A stretch of DNA of 64,000 nt from Anthoceros angustus (GCA_010909165.1 VJWM01000134.1:558001-622000), one strand, 5' to 3'. Shown: positions 22,201-34,190, counted from the stretch's first letter. Notes: a model not told the origin generated them from the sequence alone. Numbers and translations: made by a program.

Positions 22201-23614
22201 ATGACAGGGGCGTTGGTGAGGGCAGGCAGTTTGATCCGGAAGGTTTTGGTGGCGCCGTCGGCGGGTGGCGGGAATGTGTGCAAGTCGGAGGGCCTGGGGC
22301 TCGGATGGGGCCAGCGGGGCCAGCTGCATTTGTTGTTCAGCTCCTCTGCTGCCAGCGAGGAATTGGCCGGGGTGTCGGATGAGGCAGGGAGTCCGAGTTC
22401 GCGGGAGGTTGGAGGTGGTTCGGGAAGTGGCACTGATGCAGCACCTGCAAATACGTACGTGATTCCGGATAGATCGAAGCTAGTTGCGACGGAGCCTTAT
22501 AGAGTCTCTCCGTTCACGGAAGTGGAGTATCCGACGTTCACTAAGGAGCCGTATAGTGGGAAACCGGCTTCTGGTATGTGTGTGTGAGTATTGGTTGCTA
22601 CGTTTTGATGGGAATAAAGATCTGCTTCTTGCGTTTGGGCATTGATGGACGTGGTTTCTGACAATCAGACAAAACGGAAAGTTTATGGAAGGTCTTCTTC
22701 TCCGATCCGAACAAGTGGTGGGACAACAGAAACAGGAAGGTATGGCTCTTAATGAAATCTTGCTGACCAGTGGAGCCTGCGTGATTTCATTTGCTTTTGC
22801 ACCTCGAGTGGCTGTTCGTGTGGCTTTTAAGCACAAGAAGTCTTTGCGGTTGTGTTTCCAGCGGTATCCAGACGATCCAGATTTTCAAAAGAAAGGAACG
22901 AAGGAGCCTCTATGGATTGACCACCAGACCACTCCTGCTTGGGTGAAGCCTGAGCTTGAAGCCCTTGCGAAGCGAAGAGAACTGGAAAGGAGACCTACCC
23001 ACGGTTATGGATCTCACAATTATTCTTCAGAACCGGCAGGGGATGATGCTTCAGAAGAACAGAAAGCAGAGGGAGGGTCAGACGCAGAGAAGAGTTCCGC
23101 TGGAACTTTGAACCTGTCCTTGGACTCTAAAAGGGACCAAACACCGGAAAGCAGCCCTGAAGCCATCAAGAGGGTGAACAATGCACTGGACGAGATTATG
23201 GCCCGCATAAAAGAAAAGGAAAGGAAGGCTGCAGAGGCCAAGGCAGCCGGGATAGATGAGTCGGCAAGTGAAGGCGGCTCCACAACTAACGCTATTGCAC
23301 CTCGAAACAGGAAGGTCGAGGGCTATGTGAGGAGGTATCCTCGACACAACAAGAAAGCCATTCTTGAGCAGGAATCTGAGGAGGGGGAGTCCACGGCTGA
23401 GTATCACAGCGAGAAGCTGGCCATTGCCTTCGGACTCCTCAAAACCCCACCAGGCACAACCATCCGCATCTTCAAGAATCTCAGGGTGTGCATTGATTGC
23501 CATGAGTTCACCAAAGCCGTGACCAGGGTTACAGGAAGGGAGATCATCGCCAGAGATGCCAACCGCTTCCATCATTTCAAGGACGGCAAGTGCTCCTGTA
23601 ACGACTACTGGTAG
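22201..23614 (+). CDS. PDF motif-DYW deaminase protein, copy 1
   Basis: Exons 22201-22573, 22669-22739 and 22862-23614 join in phase to 398 residues. The N-terminus ([16 protein letters not shown]) is basic and Ser/Leu-rich, like an organellar presequence. Residues ~125-175 match the PDF motif of plant OSB single-stranded-DNA-binding proteins: [16 protein letters not shown], then [18 protein letters not shown] and TPAWVK. A charged linker (~180-290) follows. The last ~95 residues are the back part of a DYW cytidine deaminase: HSE plus CIDCH zinc/catalytic ligands, [10 protein letters not shown] second zinc site, terminal NDYW. No PPR repeats, PG box or SSB fold are visible. DYW domains perform C-to-U RNA editing in organelles; with no PPR array, a partner or the PDF motif may supply target binding. 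Upstream in-frame GTG codons exist, but 22201 is the first ATG. Confidence 0.85.
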
Positions 23615-24257
23615 CCTGGGCAACCCCTGGGCCCTGGCTGTGCGTCGTCAACAAGTCCTGGAAGCCTCTCTTAAATGCAAGGGCAGGGCGGTGCTGAAGT
23701 GATCTCAATCCGTGAATCTCGGTAGTGAAGGTGAGACGGAGCTGTCATTTTGTTAGAGCCTCAACAGCTGTGGAAAACGTAGGACAAGGGCGAGGTATGT
23801 GGTAGTGCCAGTCAGCAGTCACTGCTCCTCAACCACTGCTCACGATGTGGAATCCAGGAATCGGGAAGGTGTATTCGATAGTGCCAGTCAACAGTCACTG
23901 CCTCCCAACCATTCTGGAATGGAGGAGTCGAAGAAAGGAGACGGACTAAGCCGCTCATGGCTGACCTTTGATCATCGTCATGCCCGAACCATTCTGGAAT
24001 GAGGAATAGATAACTGTGGAGGGACTAACTTCTCACCGGTAATCTTCACAAATGCATCGTAATTGCCTGCTTAGCGAAGTAAATCGTTCGCAGCCCTGAA
24101 GTTGCGAGCGCTGAATAATATTTCACGGACGTCTACATATTATGTTTAGCATATTATGTTTAGCAGACTATGTAGTCACACGCGTGGCGAGTCTAGCGAC
24201 TCTCGTGAAGACGTCAAGCCACTGCCACTTGTCTCTGGTGTCACGCCAAGAGAGCTC
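23615..24257. other. Convergent 3' region with short duplications
   Basis: Lies between convergent genes. Imperfect direct repeats: GTAGTGCCAGTCAGCAGTCA near 23801 and ATAGTGCCAGTCAACAGTCA near 23878; ACCATTCTGGAATG near 23909 and 23989; and catattatgtttag twice near 24137-24160. No gene seen. Confidence 0.5.
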
Positions 24258-25100
24258 TCAGCCTTGCACTTCAATTTCCTGCAAGCTTTCCTCTAGCTTT
24301 GCCACCGCATGCTCTTGATGCAGCTTGGTGAGCGCGGCGAGGAAGCCTTCCCGGTCATAATGGATTTGAAGCTCCTCAATCACGAGATCCTTGTTCACAC
24401 GGGCCAGGCAGTGGCCGATAATCTCGACCATCTCTCCATGCGCAGGGCATCCTTTGAAGGGCCCGGCCATGCGCCCGAAGTGGCGCCAGGTGAAGGAGAC
24501 GGTGGGAGGCGGCGAAAACACCTCCAACACCTCAAACGCGAAGCCTTCAGAAAAGGCGAGCTTGAACGCGTCGTTAGCCGACTCGAACGTCTCGCTACTC
24601 CCCTTGTAGTGGCGCATGCAGTCTCCCAGCAGCATGTTGTACGGTCCAATCTCCGCCATGGTGGCCGCGTCCACAGGCCCGGCCCCGTTGGAGAAGGCCT
24701 GGAACCGCGCTACGTCCATCGTCCTCCACCGACTCGCCTCCCCGATGTGATGCGACTCCACCTGCACCGCACCGAAATCCATCACATGCATCAGCACCGG
24801 ATTCCATCACACACTAACGACTCTACCAGCAAGCGCAACGCATCATGAACCAGATCAACCTCTTCCGACATCACGAACCTCCCAATTCTTCACCAGCTTT
24901 TGCACTACGGCCTCCAGCGAGCCCGCCGGATGCTCCTTCATCCTGTGCGCGAAATACGCCTTGTTCACCGTGGCGTAATCCGGCAGCCCGAACCTCCATG
25001 GCGTGTCCGCCTCCGGCTCATAGTCCCGGATGATCTCCTCCAGCCTCCCCTTGCTCTCCCGGGTCAGGCTTCCCATGGGGCCCCCGTGCTCAAGCGCCAT
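24258..25100 (-). CDS. Pathogen-related protein (SnoaL/NTF2-like fold)
   Basis: Two exons: about 25100-24860 and about 24747-24258, with the intron acceptor just before VESHHIGEASRW. It matches the plant pathogen-related (PRp) family: DTPWRFGLPDYATVNKAYF near the N-terminus, SLEAVVQKLVKNWE at the end of exon 1, then GPYNMLLGDC, FKLAFSEGFAFEVLEVFSPP and WRHFGRMAGPFKG in exon 2. The fold resembles NTF2/SnoaL small-molecule binding domains; the family is stress-induced with no established reaction. The C-terminal helix is Glu/Gln-rich. The exact donor is uncertain (GT sites at codons for VRD and GRG). The gene sits inside the interval between the two tandem PDF-DYW genes, in opposite orientation. 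Confidence 0.8.
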
Positions 25101-25649
25101 GACACTCCCTCCGATCGTGAGCTCAGAATTAAACCTCCTTGCTTCTGAAACCCGCTCCGATCGTGAGGCCTAGACAGACATTCCCTCTTGAAAGACCGTC
25201 CGTCTCGGAGCGAGCGCCGGGGCCTGAATTCAGGCCGAGCCTTCTACACATTTCTTGTACGTACACAGAGACGACCGCCCCGACCGATTAGGATGGGCTA
25301 TGTCATACCCAATCGGACGGACGAGATAAACCCTCAGCCCTCTCCCCACATGGCGTGGATGTCCCGCGACCGTGCGATGGGCCTCGTCTTGGAGGCTCTC
25401 TCCCGCCATGGGAAGGGAGTAGACTAGGTCAAGGCAAGCTCGCCGACCCGACGTTTTTTCAAGCCAATAAAAAACGAAAACTGGACTGAAAACACGGGCA
25501 GTTCAGGAGATGTTATGTCATGCCGTTCAGTTCCTTGATGAGGAGTTGCCGGGAGGCGGTCGAAATATCTCTCCGATATGGGATATTTCAGATGTAATGG
25601 GGCTGGGAACCTAATGGGATCGGGAGGTAACCCTATTAGGTGATGAGAA
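25101..25649. promoter_or_regulatory. Divergent promoter region PRp / PDF-DYW gene 2
   Basis: 549 bp between two divergent start codons. It includes inverted-looking pieces around 25265-25330 (CCGACCGATTAGGATGGG and related words) and a GGGATATTTC-type palindromic patch at 25578-25592. No gene seen. Confidence 0.4.
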
Positions 25650-27348
25650 ATGTGTGACCCTGTGACGACGCTGGACAAAGCTGCGGGACCTTGGCGGCTG
25701 GCTCGACAGTCTCTCCGCATGGATGCCGTGTTGAAGCCGGCCGTGCTCTGCGTGCCGAGCGCGGAGCTATGGCGGAAATGCGTGAAGAGCTGCGCCGCGG
25801 TGTCGCACCATTCCGCGCAGGCGGCGAAGCAGGGCGCGAGGTGGCTGCCCGTTGAGAAAGGCAGCTGCGGGGTGAGGCGGGGAGGATTGCTGCTCGGGAG
25901 AGTGCAGAATTACTCCACGGCGGAGGCGGCGCTTGACACCGGGAATGCGGGTAGGTTTTGCAGCTGGCCGAGCTAGGTTTTGTTTGCGCTTGTGGATTTG
26001 CGTGCTTGCATTGCATGCTGGGATGCAGGCGCGGTATGAAGGGTTGCGTTTTCCAGATGTGGAGACTCCGAAGCTAGGGCAGGAGCCGGGTCAGGTGAAG
26101 CCTCCTGGTATGTGTGGTTTTATGTGGTTTCGTGATTGTGCGAGGGTGGGACAATGTGGTGAAGGGGTTAAGGGGTTCCTGGATTGCAGAGAGCAAGGCG
26201 GAGAGCCTGTGGAGGGTGTTTTTCAATGATCCGAGCCGGTGGTGGGACGACAGGAGTAAGAAGGTGCGTGGCTTGTGAAACCCTTGGCCGGGACTGGTGG
26301 GGGATTCGGTGGTTTGGGTGTCGTTTTGGTGTGCTGAGAGGAGGGAGGGGTTTTGTGTTGTGGTTTGCAGCGGTCACCGCAGGATCCGGATTTTCAGAAG
26401 AAGGGAACGAAGGAGCCGCTGTGGATTGACCATCCCTCCACTCCGGCTTGGGTGAAAGGGGAGCTGGAAGCTTGGCAACAGAAAAGGGATCAGGAAAGGA
26501 GACCGCCAAATCGTGGCTATGGTGCGGGCGGGCCTGGTGGACCGCCGGGGACTGGGAACGTCTTGGGAAGGAACTTAGTAGGTAATGGGAACATCTTGGG
26601 GAGGAACATGGGGGGGGTAGATAGAGAGAAACTTTTTGGGAAGAACTTTGCGGAGAGGAAAGCGGAGGGCTTCGAGAAGAGAGCGGACGGCTTCGAGAAG
26701 AAAGCGGAGGTCGTCGAGAAGAAAGCGGAGGACGATGAGGAGGAAGACGACGAGTGGATAGATGACGGGGATGACCTCATGGCCCGGTTGAGAAGGAAAG
26801 AGAAGCAGGCGGTGAAAGAGAAGACGGCGGATAAGGGTGGATCTGTGAATCATACTTTGGACCCCGACCATAAGTCGGATTTGGAAGAGGCGGTGGATGC
26901 CTTGGAAAATGAGGTGCAGGACCTTAGGAAACGGCAGAGAGAAAAGGAGAGGCAAGAGAAGATCGCGAGAGGAGAGATTGATCCAGACGATGAGAATGAG
27001 AAGGCAGCCAAGGCAGCGGCTCCAATAGCGAGGAACCGGGGGAAGGTTGATGGTTATATGAGGAGGTATCCTCGGCACAGCAGGCAAGCTATGTTGGACG
27101 ATGAAGGAGGGGACGGGGACTACAACCCAGCTGCCTACCACAGTGAGAAACTGGCTATTGCGTATGCGCTCATGAAATCGCCTGAGGGCCATACCATCCG
27201 TATTGTGAAGAACCTGAGGGTATGTATAGATTGCCATGAATTCACCAAGGCTGTTACCCTGGTTACCGGAAGGGAGATCATCGCCAGGGACAACACTCGT
27301 TTTCATCATTTCAAGGACGGGAAGTGCTCCTGCAACGACTATTGGTAG
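25650..27348 (+). CDS. PDF motif-DYW deaminase protein, copy 2
   Basis: Paralogue of the gene at 22201-23614. Exons read: 25650-25950, 26029-26107, 26190-26263, 26371-27348. The last three join in phase, but exon 1 leaves one base too many for exon 2, so the first junction or one base in exon 1 is doubtful. The N-terminus (from Met 25650 or Met 25719) looks like a presequence. PDF motif: [20 protein letters not shown], then [20 protein letters not shown]. The central linker is longer than in copy 1 and contains heptad-like repeats ([17 protein letters not shown]) and acidic runs. The C-terminal deaminase part is intact ([30 protein letters not shown]). An extra intron splits the region that is one exon in copy 1. 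Confidence 0.85.
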
Positions 27349-29534
27349 CCTGCCCAACCTGGCTCGGGATGGGTGCTTCCCACGCCTGAGAGGGCCCCTC
27401 GTACATGCAGAGTAGGGCGTTCCTGGTATGATCTTAGCTTTTTCTTTTTCTTTGGGGAGAAAGTCTCATCTATAGCTTGAGTCTCAGTTTCAACCTAAAT
27501 AGAGAGAGTAGCATCGAAGGGGAAGGAAATGTCAGGAGGAGCCTTGTAGTAAATCCCCTGCCCGCAAACCACTTCTATCTGTTGCTGTTCCTACTGTGAG
27601 ATGCGCTGAATGTACAGTTCACATTCTAAGGAACACGGGCGGGAAGCCACACGGCCGATCCAAGTCGCGTCCCCGTCAGCGGTGGACTTCAAAGTTACGA
27701 TAGCCAGCGGGCAAGACGATGCAATATAGCAAACTAGCCTGTCTCATGCGATGAACTCAAAACGAGGGAGCTCGGCTTGTCCTGCGCATCCGAGAACCTT
27801 GCCAGACCTCATGCCTTTACTCATCCTTATCAACCCCAATGAAAACTCCTCCAGACCTTGTGGCGTCAGACAAGGCACGAGACTACTGAGCATGTACAAT
27901 TTACCCTCGATCGATGTTACCGATCGGGAGTATCAACGAGGGTTACATCGAGCGAGGAATAACACTTATCCACAACTAAAAATCAAAAACTATAGATAAT
28001 GTTAGATGAAAATGTAAATTAGCTTTAAAGATTTATAATTAAGGGTTGTTTGAGCTCATTCCTACAGTAATTAAGAAGAAGAAGAATTTTATTGAAGTCT
28101 ACTAAGGACGGATCTACTTCTGGATACAGGTCATGTGGTTTTGAGGGTAGACTGTAGATAGTAGATAAACTCAAGAATTTTTCTCGTTCCTTTCGTAGCT
28201 GGAAGATTCCTATGCCCTCTTTTGCCCATCTTTTTCAACGCAATGGAAAGTTGCGAACCCCGCCAGACCTTGTGCCTTTACGCCTTCTAGATGTACCTTC
28301 TCGAAAGGCAAATGATCTACGAGTTAGAAAGCAAAAGGAGCAGTGCGCAATAAAGAGTGACGTAGAGACGAGTCTGCCTGCATAAACACAGCCAAGTCCA
28401 TCCGGACAAATGAGATACCGCACCCAGGCTGGCAGGTGCCGTTCATGCAGGTAGGCTGGAGTTCGGTTGGAAGCAGCTCCACACCCAATGGAAACAAGGC
28501 ACGCTTGAATCAGCAAGTGCACTGAACCTGAGCCCATGCGTGACGAACATTTCGTAGTGCGGGACTGCCACACACTTGAATTGATGTTGGTAGTAAGTAC
28601 CCAAGTTGCGACCCGTTTATTCACTTGTGCGACTACATATTAAAATGACTGACGTCAAGCTCGGCTACGATTTATGGTACATTGCGCAGGTTGCGGCACT
28701 GCACACCCCTACAATACAGTTATAGAATACAGACTCGAAGGCGGCTGCACTCCCTTCCTCCTTCCATGCTCCAACAGCGTCTCTGAAGTCCGCCCACAAA
28801 GCCCCTCCTGCCCCAGTTTTTCTACCCATTGCTGCCCTCTTTGCTAGATTTCGTCGATCCGAATTGGCTTCCTCGACGCTCCTGTCAATAGTCTGCATGT
28901 GAGCATCCACTTCGTCACATCTGCTTGTGTGTAGACTGTGCACATCAGGGGGAGGGAGATATTATGAGCCTTAGGGTACGGGACACGCCGACAGCAATTT
29001 GCCTCAGGCCAGGGATGGATCCGCTTCGGCATCAGCCCTGCATGCACCCGTGATCCTTGATGACATTCGTCTCAGGAAGTGCCTTGGCTGCCGCAGCTGC
29101 ACATTCTGCCTGAGGCGTTCCTGTCCCTTTGTCGCCTTGTTTGTGTAACCGGATCTGCGTCCGGCTTCGTGTGAGCGTGTCCAGGACAAAACATTTTGAC
29201 TCCATGTCTGTGGCACGACGTACGTGCGCGGTCTTCGCTCCTTCCTTGTAAGCATGGTCCGTTGCTTCCTGGCTGCCACCTTCATATATGCGGACTCCGC
29301 TTCCAAGCTCCCCTGCCTCCCATCTCTCCCTCTCACCGCCACCGTCACGCGGACTCCCCTTCCGGGGCAATGCCAGACCGTCACAGAGTAGCTATCTCGA
29401 GTCCGGGCAAAGCTCCACAAAGAAAGCCCCAGGCAGATGGGAAGAGAAACCAGTCGAGGTCGTGGTACATATGTCGGTTCTGGGTCCAGGCCCCTCGTCC
29501 CCGAGCTGAAGAACCCGACCTCTTCCGGCCTACG
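27349..29534. other. Intergenic with an antisense non-LTR tail
   Basis: No gene recognised. At 28075-28120, minus strand, is the retroelement 3' end (CCGTCCTTAGTAGACTTCAA, then TAAAATTCTTCTTCTTCTT). Sequence from about 28630 to 29534 probably includes the 3' UTR of the leftward DUF1005 gene. Confidence 0.45.
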
Positions 29535-31094
29535 CTATCTGTAGTCAAGGTTAGCGAGCTCCTTCTTCAACTTCCTGCTGAAAGGCTGGCAAGCATCCAC
29601 ACTCAAATCCACCGCAGCAGCCAAGGCCATGAACACGGCAGCATCCTCCACAGACGAGGCGTGCTGCATCGCCAGCTGCACCACCGGCTTGCTCCTCTTC
29701 CTCTGTGCCTCCCCCTTCACGCTGCAACTCATGACGAAGCCCCCCGGCGCCTGGAGCCCCAGTGTGACGAAGGAGTAGTCCCCGCTGCTCTTGGGGCTCT
29801 CGTCCGGGGAGCGGGAGCTGCTGGGGGTGGGAGCCTCCGACCTCAACTTGGAGGTGTCGATGACGAACTCCCCCCCGTGCTGCTTGCTGAGAACCGTTCC
29901 GCGATGACGATCCCGTTGCTGAGCCCCGCCACGCCCCACCGTCCCCATGAGCTGGAACCTGCACCTCCCCTTCCCGTTCCGCTCCTCCAGGCCTCCAGCT
30001 GTCCCCACGGCCTCCAACTGTCCACCCCGGCATGTCTGGCCGCAGAATCACCCACGCTCCCGGGTTCGACTTGCTCACCCTGTCCGTCCCCGCCGACGGC
30101 ACGAAGGGCGTCACCATTGACGCTGCCGCCAGAGGAGCTCCCGACAGGTCGTGGATCATCACCAGCCACCCCTTCCTCTCCTTCCGCTCCTTCTCCTTAC
30201 CCCCGTTCAGGGCCGCTGCCCACCCGCTCGGCGTGGATGGATCGTTCTGCCCCAGCCTGGAAACCACAGCACCCCCATCCCTCAGCATAACAAGCGCACG
30301 AAACCCACAAAAACCCAGCAAAGCCAGAGCTGGAGACGAGCAAAGCAAGGGCAGCAAAGCAAACCAAAGCAAGTCCCAGAAAACCCACAAAATCAAGAGC
30401 TGCGGACAACAAAAGCAAAGGCAGCAAAGCAAATCAAAGCAAGGCGAAACAGGGCAGAGCAGAGCAAAGAGAAGGAAAGGAGGAAGAGACTGACCCGGAG
30501 CGGCTGAACTTGCAATTGAAGATGGGCTGCCTGGAGTTCCCCTCAGCCTGGACAATCTTGGGGTTGAGGGAGGCGGCGCCGTCGAACTGGAAGACGTAGC
30601 GGGGATCGGGCTCGACGCGGACGACGAGATGGAGCTCGGCGCCGGGGCGGCCGCCCTGGGCCTTGCCCTTGCCGATGGAGACCCAGCCGGAATGCAATTG
30701 CTGGGGCTTGCCGGCGGCCCAGTCGCGCTCGATGGGGACTCGGAACAGGCCTAGCTGCTTGCCTTGGCTGACGCCGCAGCAGGAGCCCTGGCGGCCCGTG
30801 AACACCACCACCTCCAGGAAGCGGGCGGCGGGCATGCATCGCCCACCAGACAGGAGTTTCTTCAGCGCGGGCTCGTCGAGATGGAAGCTGGCGGCCACAT
30901 TGTGGGCGTCGGGATCTTGGGCTCCGGGCCAGCAACGGCAAGGCGGCCGTCTGCGCGGGAAAATTCGGCAAGCGAACCTCGCAGTAGCAGGGGGAGGATG
31001 CCGAGTGCACTCCCGCGCCCGCAGCCCTGCTCGCCACCGGTATCCTCAGCCCTAGCCCGCCCACGCAGACGCGGATGAACGCCCGCGCCTCCAT
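29535..31094 (-). CDS. DUF1005 family protein, frame-broken
   Basis: Plant-specific DUF1005 protein of unknown function. From ATG 31094: FIRVCVGGLGLRIPV, PCYCEVRLPNFPAQ, then in another frame NVAASFHLDEPALKKLL, then RVEPDPRYVFQFDG and QPIFNCKFSR (~30510), an intron to ~30220, ERKGWLVMIHDLSGAPLAAA and MVTPFVPS, then PGAWVILRPD. Between 30030 and 29860 the family sequence changes frame four times within ~190 bp (WRPWGQLEAW, RCRFQLMG, SNGIVIAER, GGEFVIDTS). Each change is cured by one more base in an existing run. The end (SKPVVQLAMQHASSVEDAA, ALAAAVDLSVDAC) is intact. This is either a recent pseudogene or, more likely, consensus errors in a live gene. Confidence 0.82.
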
Positions 31095-33170
31095 AGCCGC
31101 CGATTCCCGAGCTCCTCAACCTCACCTCCTCCGCCCGCGCACCATTCCTCCCTGCTCTTTGTTGGGTTGCTCACCAATGCCGCCCACACCGCAATGCCAC
31201 ACCCGGATCCCGACCCAACAAAACCTCCGTCTCTGCTAGGTTGCTCCCTTGCTTGCCTGATGAAGCCTCTCCCCTGCCGTTGCCCTCGCCCTTGCCGTGC
31301 TTGCCAGACAACGCTCCTCCGCTTCGACTGCTTGACTCCCAAGCTCTCCCTCCGGGCCAGCTATGAAGCTTGCAGAGGCAGGCCCCACGGCGATGCGCGA
31401 CAGCAGCCTCCAGCGGGACCGGGTCAGGCAGGGGAAAGTGGATGATGGAGAGGCCAAGACATGCTAGCTGTCTCCCAGCAGGACCTGCCCTGTCTGCTGG
31501 GACACACGAGAGCTTCCCGAGGAGGGCGGTACTGTACACAAACAGACAGCAGGCAGGCGGGCGGGCGGGCGTATTCTATACCATCGTACAGTACCGGACC
31601 CGTCTCTCCCTCCCGATCATCCAGCGCATAGGGGAGGACAGACGGACAGTCAGACTTCCACTCCAGCGTGAGCTGCCATGAATGCGGCAACCAGCTCGGA
31701 CACCTGAGGTGGGTTTTCATGGGTTTTGAGACGTCTCCGCTCCACCTCACCAGCCCGGCCAGCCAGCCACGCATCTGCAGTTGCAGTTGCCACAGCTATA
31801 CCCTCGCCTTCCATTCTCGGCGCCGCAACTCTCCCAGACGTCACCGCTCTACTGGGCTCCAGCTTCCAGATCGCATCCTCGGTGATCCAGCTTTGCGCAC
31901 GCAAATCCAGCTCCGCGACGGCGCGCGAGGAAGCGCCAGGTCTAGAAAGCCGCGGCGTGTGCCGCACCGGACGACACTTTCAGGGGAGCGCTAGGCCTGC
32001 CGCAGAAACCCCGCTTCCCGCTCCCGGAGACCATCTCACCGCCCGGGCAAGAGGTCCCGGTTCGGGACACGCAATCGCCCGCGATTCTTGCGCAGGTCTA
32101 GTCCGGGCGCGGGGCCACGTGACGGGCACGGACGTGGCTGGCGCCAGCCTGTATTGTGCAAACATACGTATGCACAGGACATCCGGCCGGGCCCGGGCGC
32201 CGGCGACATGGGATCAGGACCCGCCGGGGACCACCATGGATTTCCGGTTTCCGTTCCCATCCATGATGCATGGCCTGAATCAGATTCATGGATGGCGCAT
32301 GTGAGCATAGTACGGCCGAACCGCGGATAGCCTGGTCGAGTCGAGTGGTGCGGCGTTTCGAAACGGGAACGGATATCCCGCGCCGTTGCTGTTCCCGCGC
32401 TGGTGTCGAACGGGAGGCCCGGAATGGCAGCCCTCTGCCCGCTGCCCACTGCCCACTGCCCGTCCCATCCTTCCGTCCCAGTCGCGCCTTCCCTAACATA
32501 ACATAACAGGCGGCCAGCGGGTTCCACGTACGTATGCGTTATCCGTACTGTTTAAACAGGACTGTTCTGACACCAACGGACTCGGCGCTGGACAGTTCTG
32601 ACAGCGCGGGCATCTCGGTGGGGCGGGGCCCGGCTCTCTGGTTAGCCTAACCGCCGGGTAGGGGAACCGGGGCCTGGGCTGGCATGCACTGGCCGCACAT
32701 GCCCGGCAACGGCGCATGTTCCCGGTTGGTCGTTACGGGACCACCCGCTCCAGAACGAGCTTTCCTACTCGGAGCCTATTCATCTTCCACTGCCGTAGAG
32801 ACTAACAGCAGCAGTGACGGGCGCAGGGGCGACTGGCCGTCGCGACTGGCCGTCACCCCACCCGCCTCAACCGTGGCCAGTCGCAGGTCAGGGGGCGTGG
32901 CAGGCGCTTAAACTTGACGACGCGGACTGGTGACTGGTGCGGACTGCGACCAGGTGGGAGCAACTACAGAGCGCCAGGCTGCCGCCAGGGCAAGGAGGAG
33001 AGGTGGCTGGCTGTGTGGCTTCGAGTTCCGACCTCGCGTTGGGAAGAGAGCTTGAATATCCCTGCAGCGCACGCTTTCAGAAGACGAATGCCAACCTCAG
33101 ATCCAAAACACGCTCATCTGGAACTGAACCCGGTGACCTATTGGAAGCCAGGCCAGAACCTTCTCCTTCG
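31095..33170. other. GC-rich upstream region of the DUF1005 gene
   Basis: No gene recognised. GC-rich, with short tandem words: (GCAG/GGCG) near 31550-31570, CTGCCCACTGCC-type repeats near 32435-32465 and GACTGGCCGTC repeated near 32830-32855. It would hold the promoter and 5' leader of the leftward gene. Confidence 0.4.
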
Positions 33171-34190
33171 TGTTCGCGTGGATTGAAATAAAATTCTTCT
33201 CCTTCCACAGACATCTGTATACGCCAACACATCTACACGAACGCATGTATGGACTACGTGCTTTGATATGCACACATGTTAAAAGAGGAACACTACTACT
33301 TACATAGTTAGATAGTTTTTGATAAAATTGATGGGTATTATGTTTCATGGACTTTGGAGGACCCCAAAGACCTTACAAGAGCGGTCCTTTCTTGCGGGCG
33401 AGATAACATAGAACATATAACACGTGGACTAAAACACGCAAATAGAAAGGACTTCAAAACCTTACAACAACTGCCCCTTTTCTTTGCAGGTGAGATAACA
33501 GAGAACAAATATCAGGCGGCCCCGAAGATAGAAGAGGCAGGCCACCAAAGGACCAGGAGTAATTAGGCGTGGGTAGCACCCCATCCCAATAGTGATCTAA
33601 CCGAAAGTACATAGTTACACAGGTACATAGTTGATAACATTTAATATCAAATTCGGATTCAAAAAAACTTAAAATCAATATATTTACTGAGTGAAAAAAC
33701 TATGTTAAATTAGTGTACTTAAAGTGGTTTTCATGCCACCATTGAAATCCATAATATTATGCAAAGAACCACTATGAAGGCCTTTCTCAAATTAATGCCT
33801 TATATAAGGAGTGTTGTATTCAATTTGTCACAAAGTTAGTGTCACACTTAGCATTTGACAAGATTAGTATTGAATTTAGGGAAGTTAGGTTGAACTCAGC
33901 TTGTCACAAAGTTAGCGATGAACCCAGCGAAGTGTCAAAATTTTATTTGACATTCGTCGTCAATTGTTTTTGGCCTTACGTCTTTTGCATTCATTTGGCC
34001 TTGTTTGTTTTTGCCTTATTCGTCTTTTGTCAAAACTTGTTCTCCGCGTTTTTCGTCTTTCTCCAAAAATTTTGTCATCATTCGTTTTTTTGTCAAAAAG
34101 AAAACGACCCAATCTTTTGACATCATGACTATTACACCAGCCAGGAATCGACCCGCATCCATATTATGGTAGGGTGCCATTCAACAAACA
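33171..34190. other. Non-LTR tail remnant, then AT-rich spacer
   Basis: 33178-33208 (+) contains GTGGATTGAAATAAAATTCT then TCTCCTTC, a diverged copy of the retroelement 3' end. A related pair of segments near 33355-33420 and 33430-33505 (accttacaa...gcgagataac / accttacaa...ggtgagataaca) suggests local duplication. From about 33600 the DNA becomes AT-rich. At 34138-34162, minus strand, GGGTCGATTCC resembles a pol III B box, but no full tRNA folds around it. Confidence 0.5.

Noticed and set aside
28665-29420. Small minus-strand frames downstream of the DUF1005 gene
   Set aside because: Overlapping frames of similar length with no domain; more likely 3' UTR and spacer.
34138-34162. tRNA gene on the minus strand
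   Set aside because: A B-box-like GGGTCGATTCC is present, but I could not find a matching acceptor stem, D-arm or anticodon arm.
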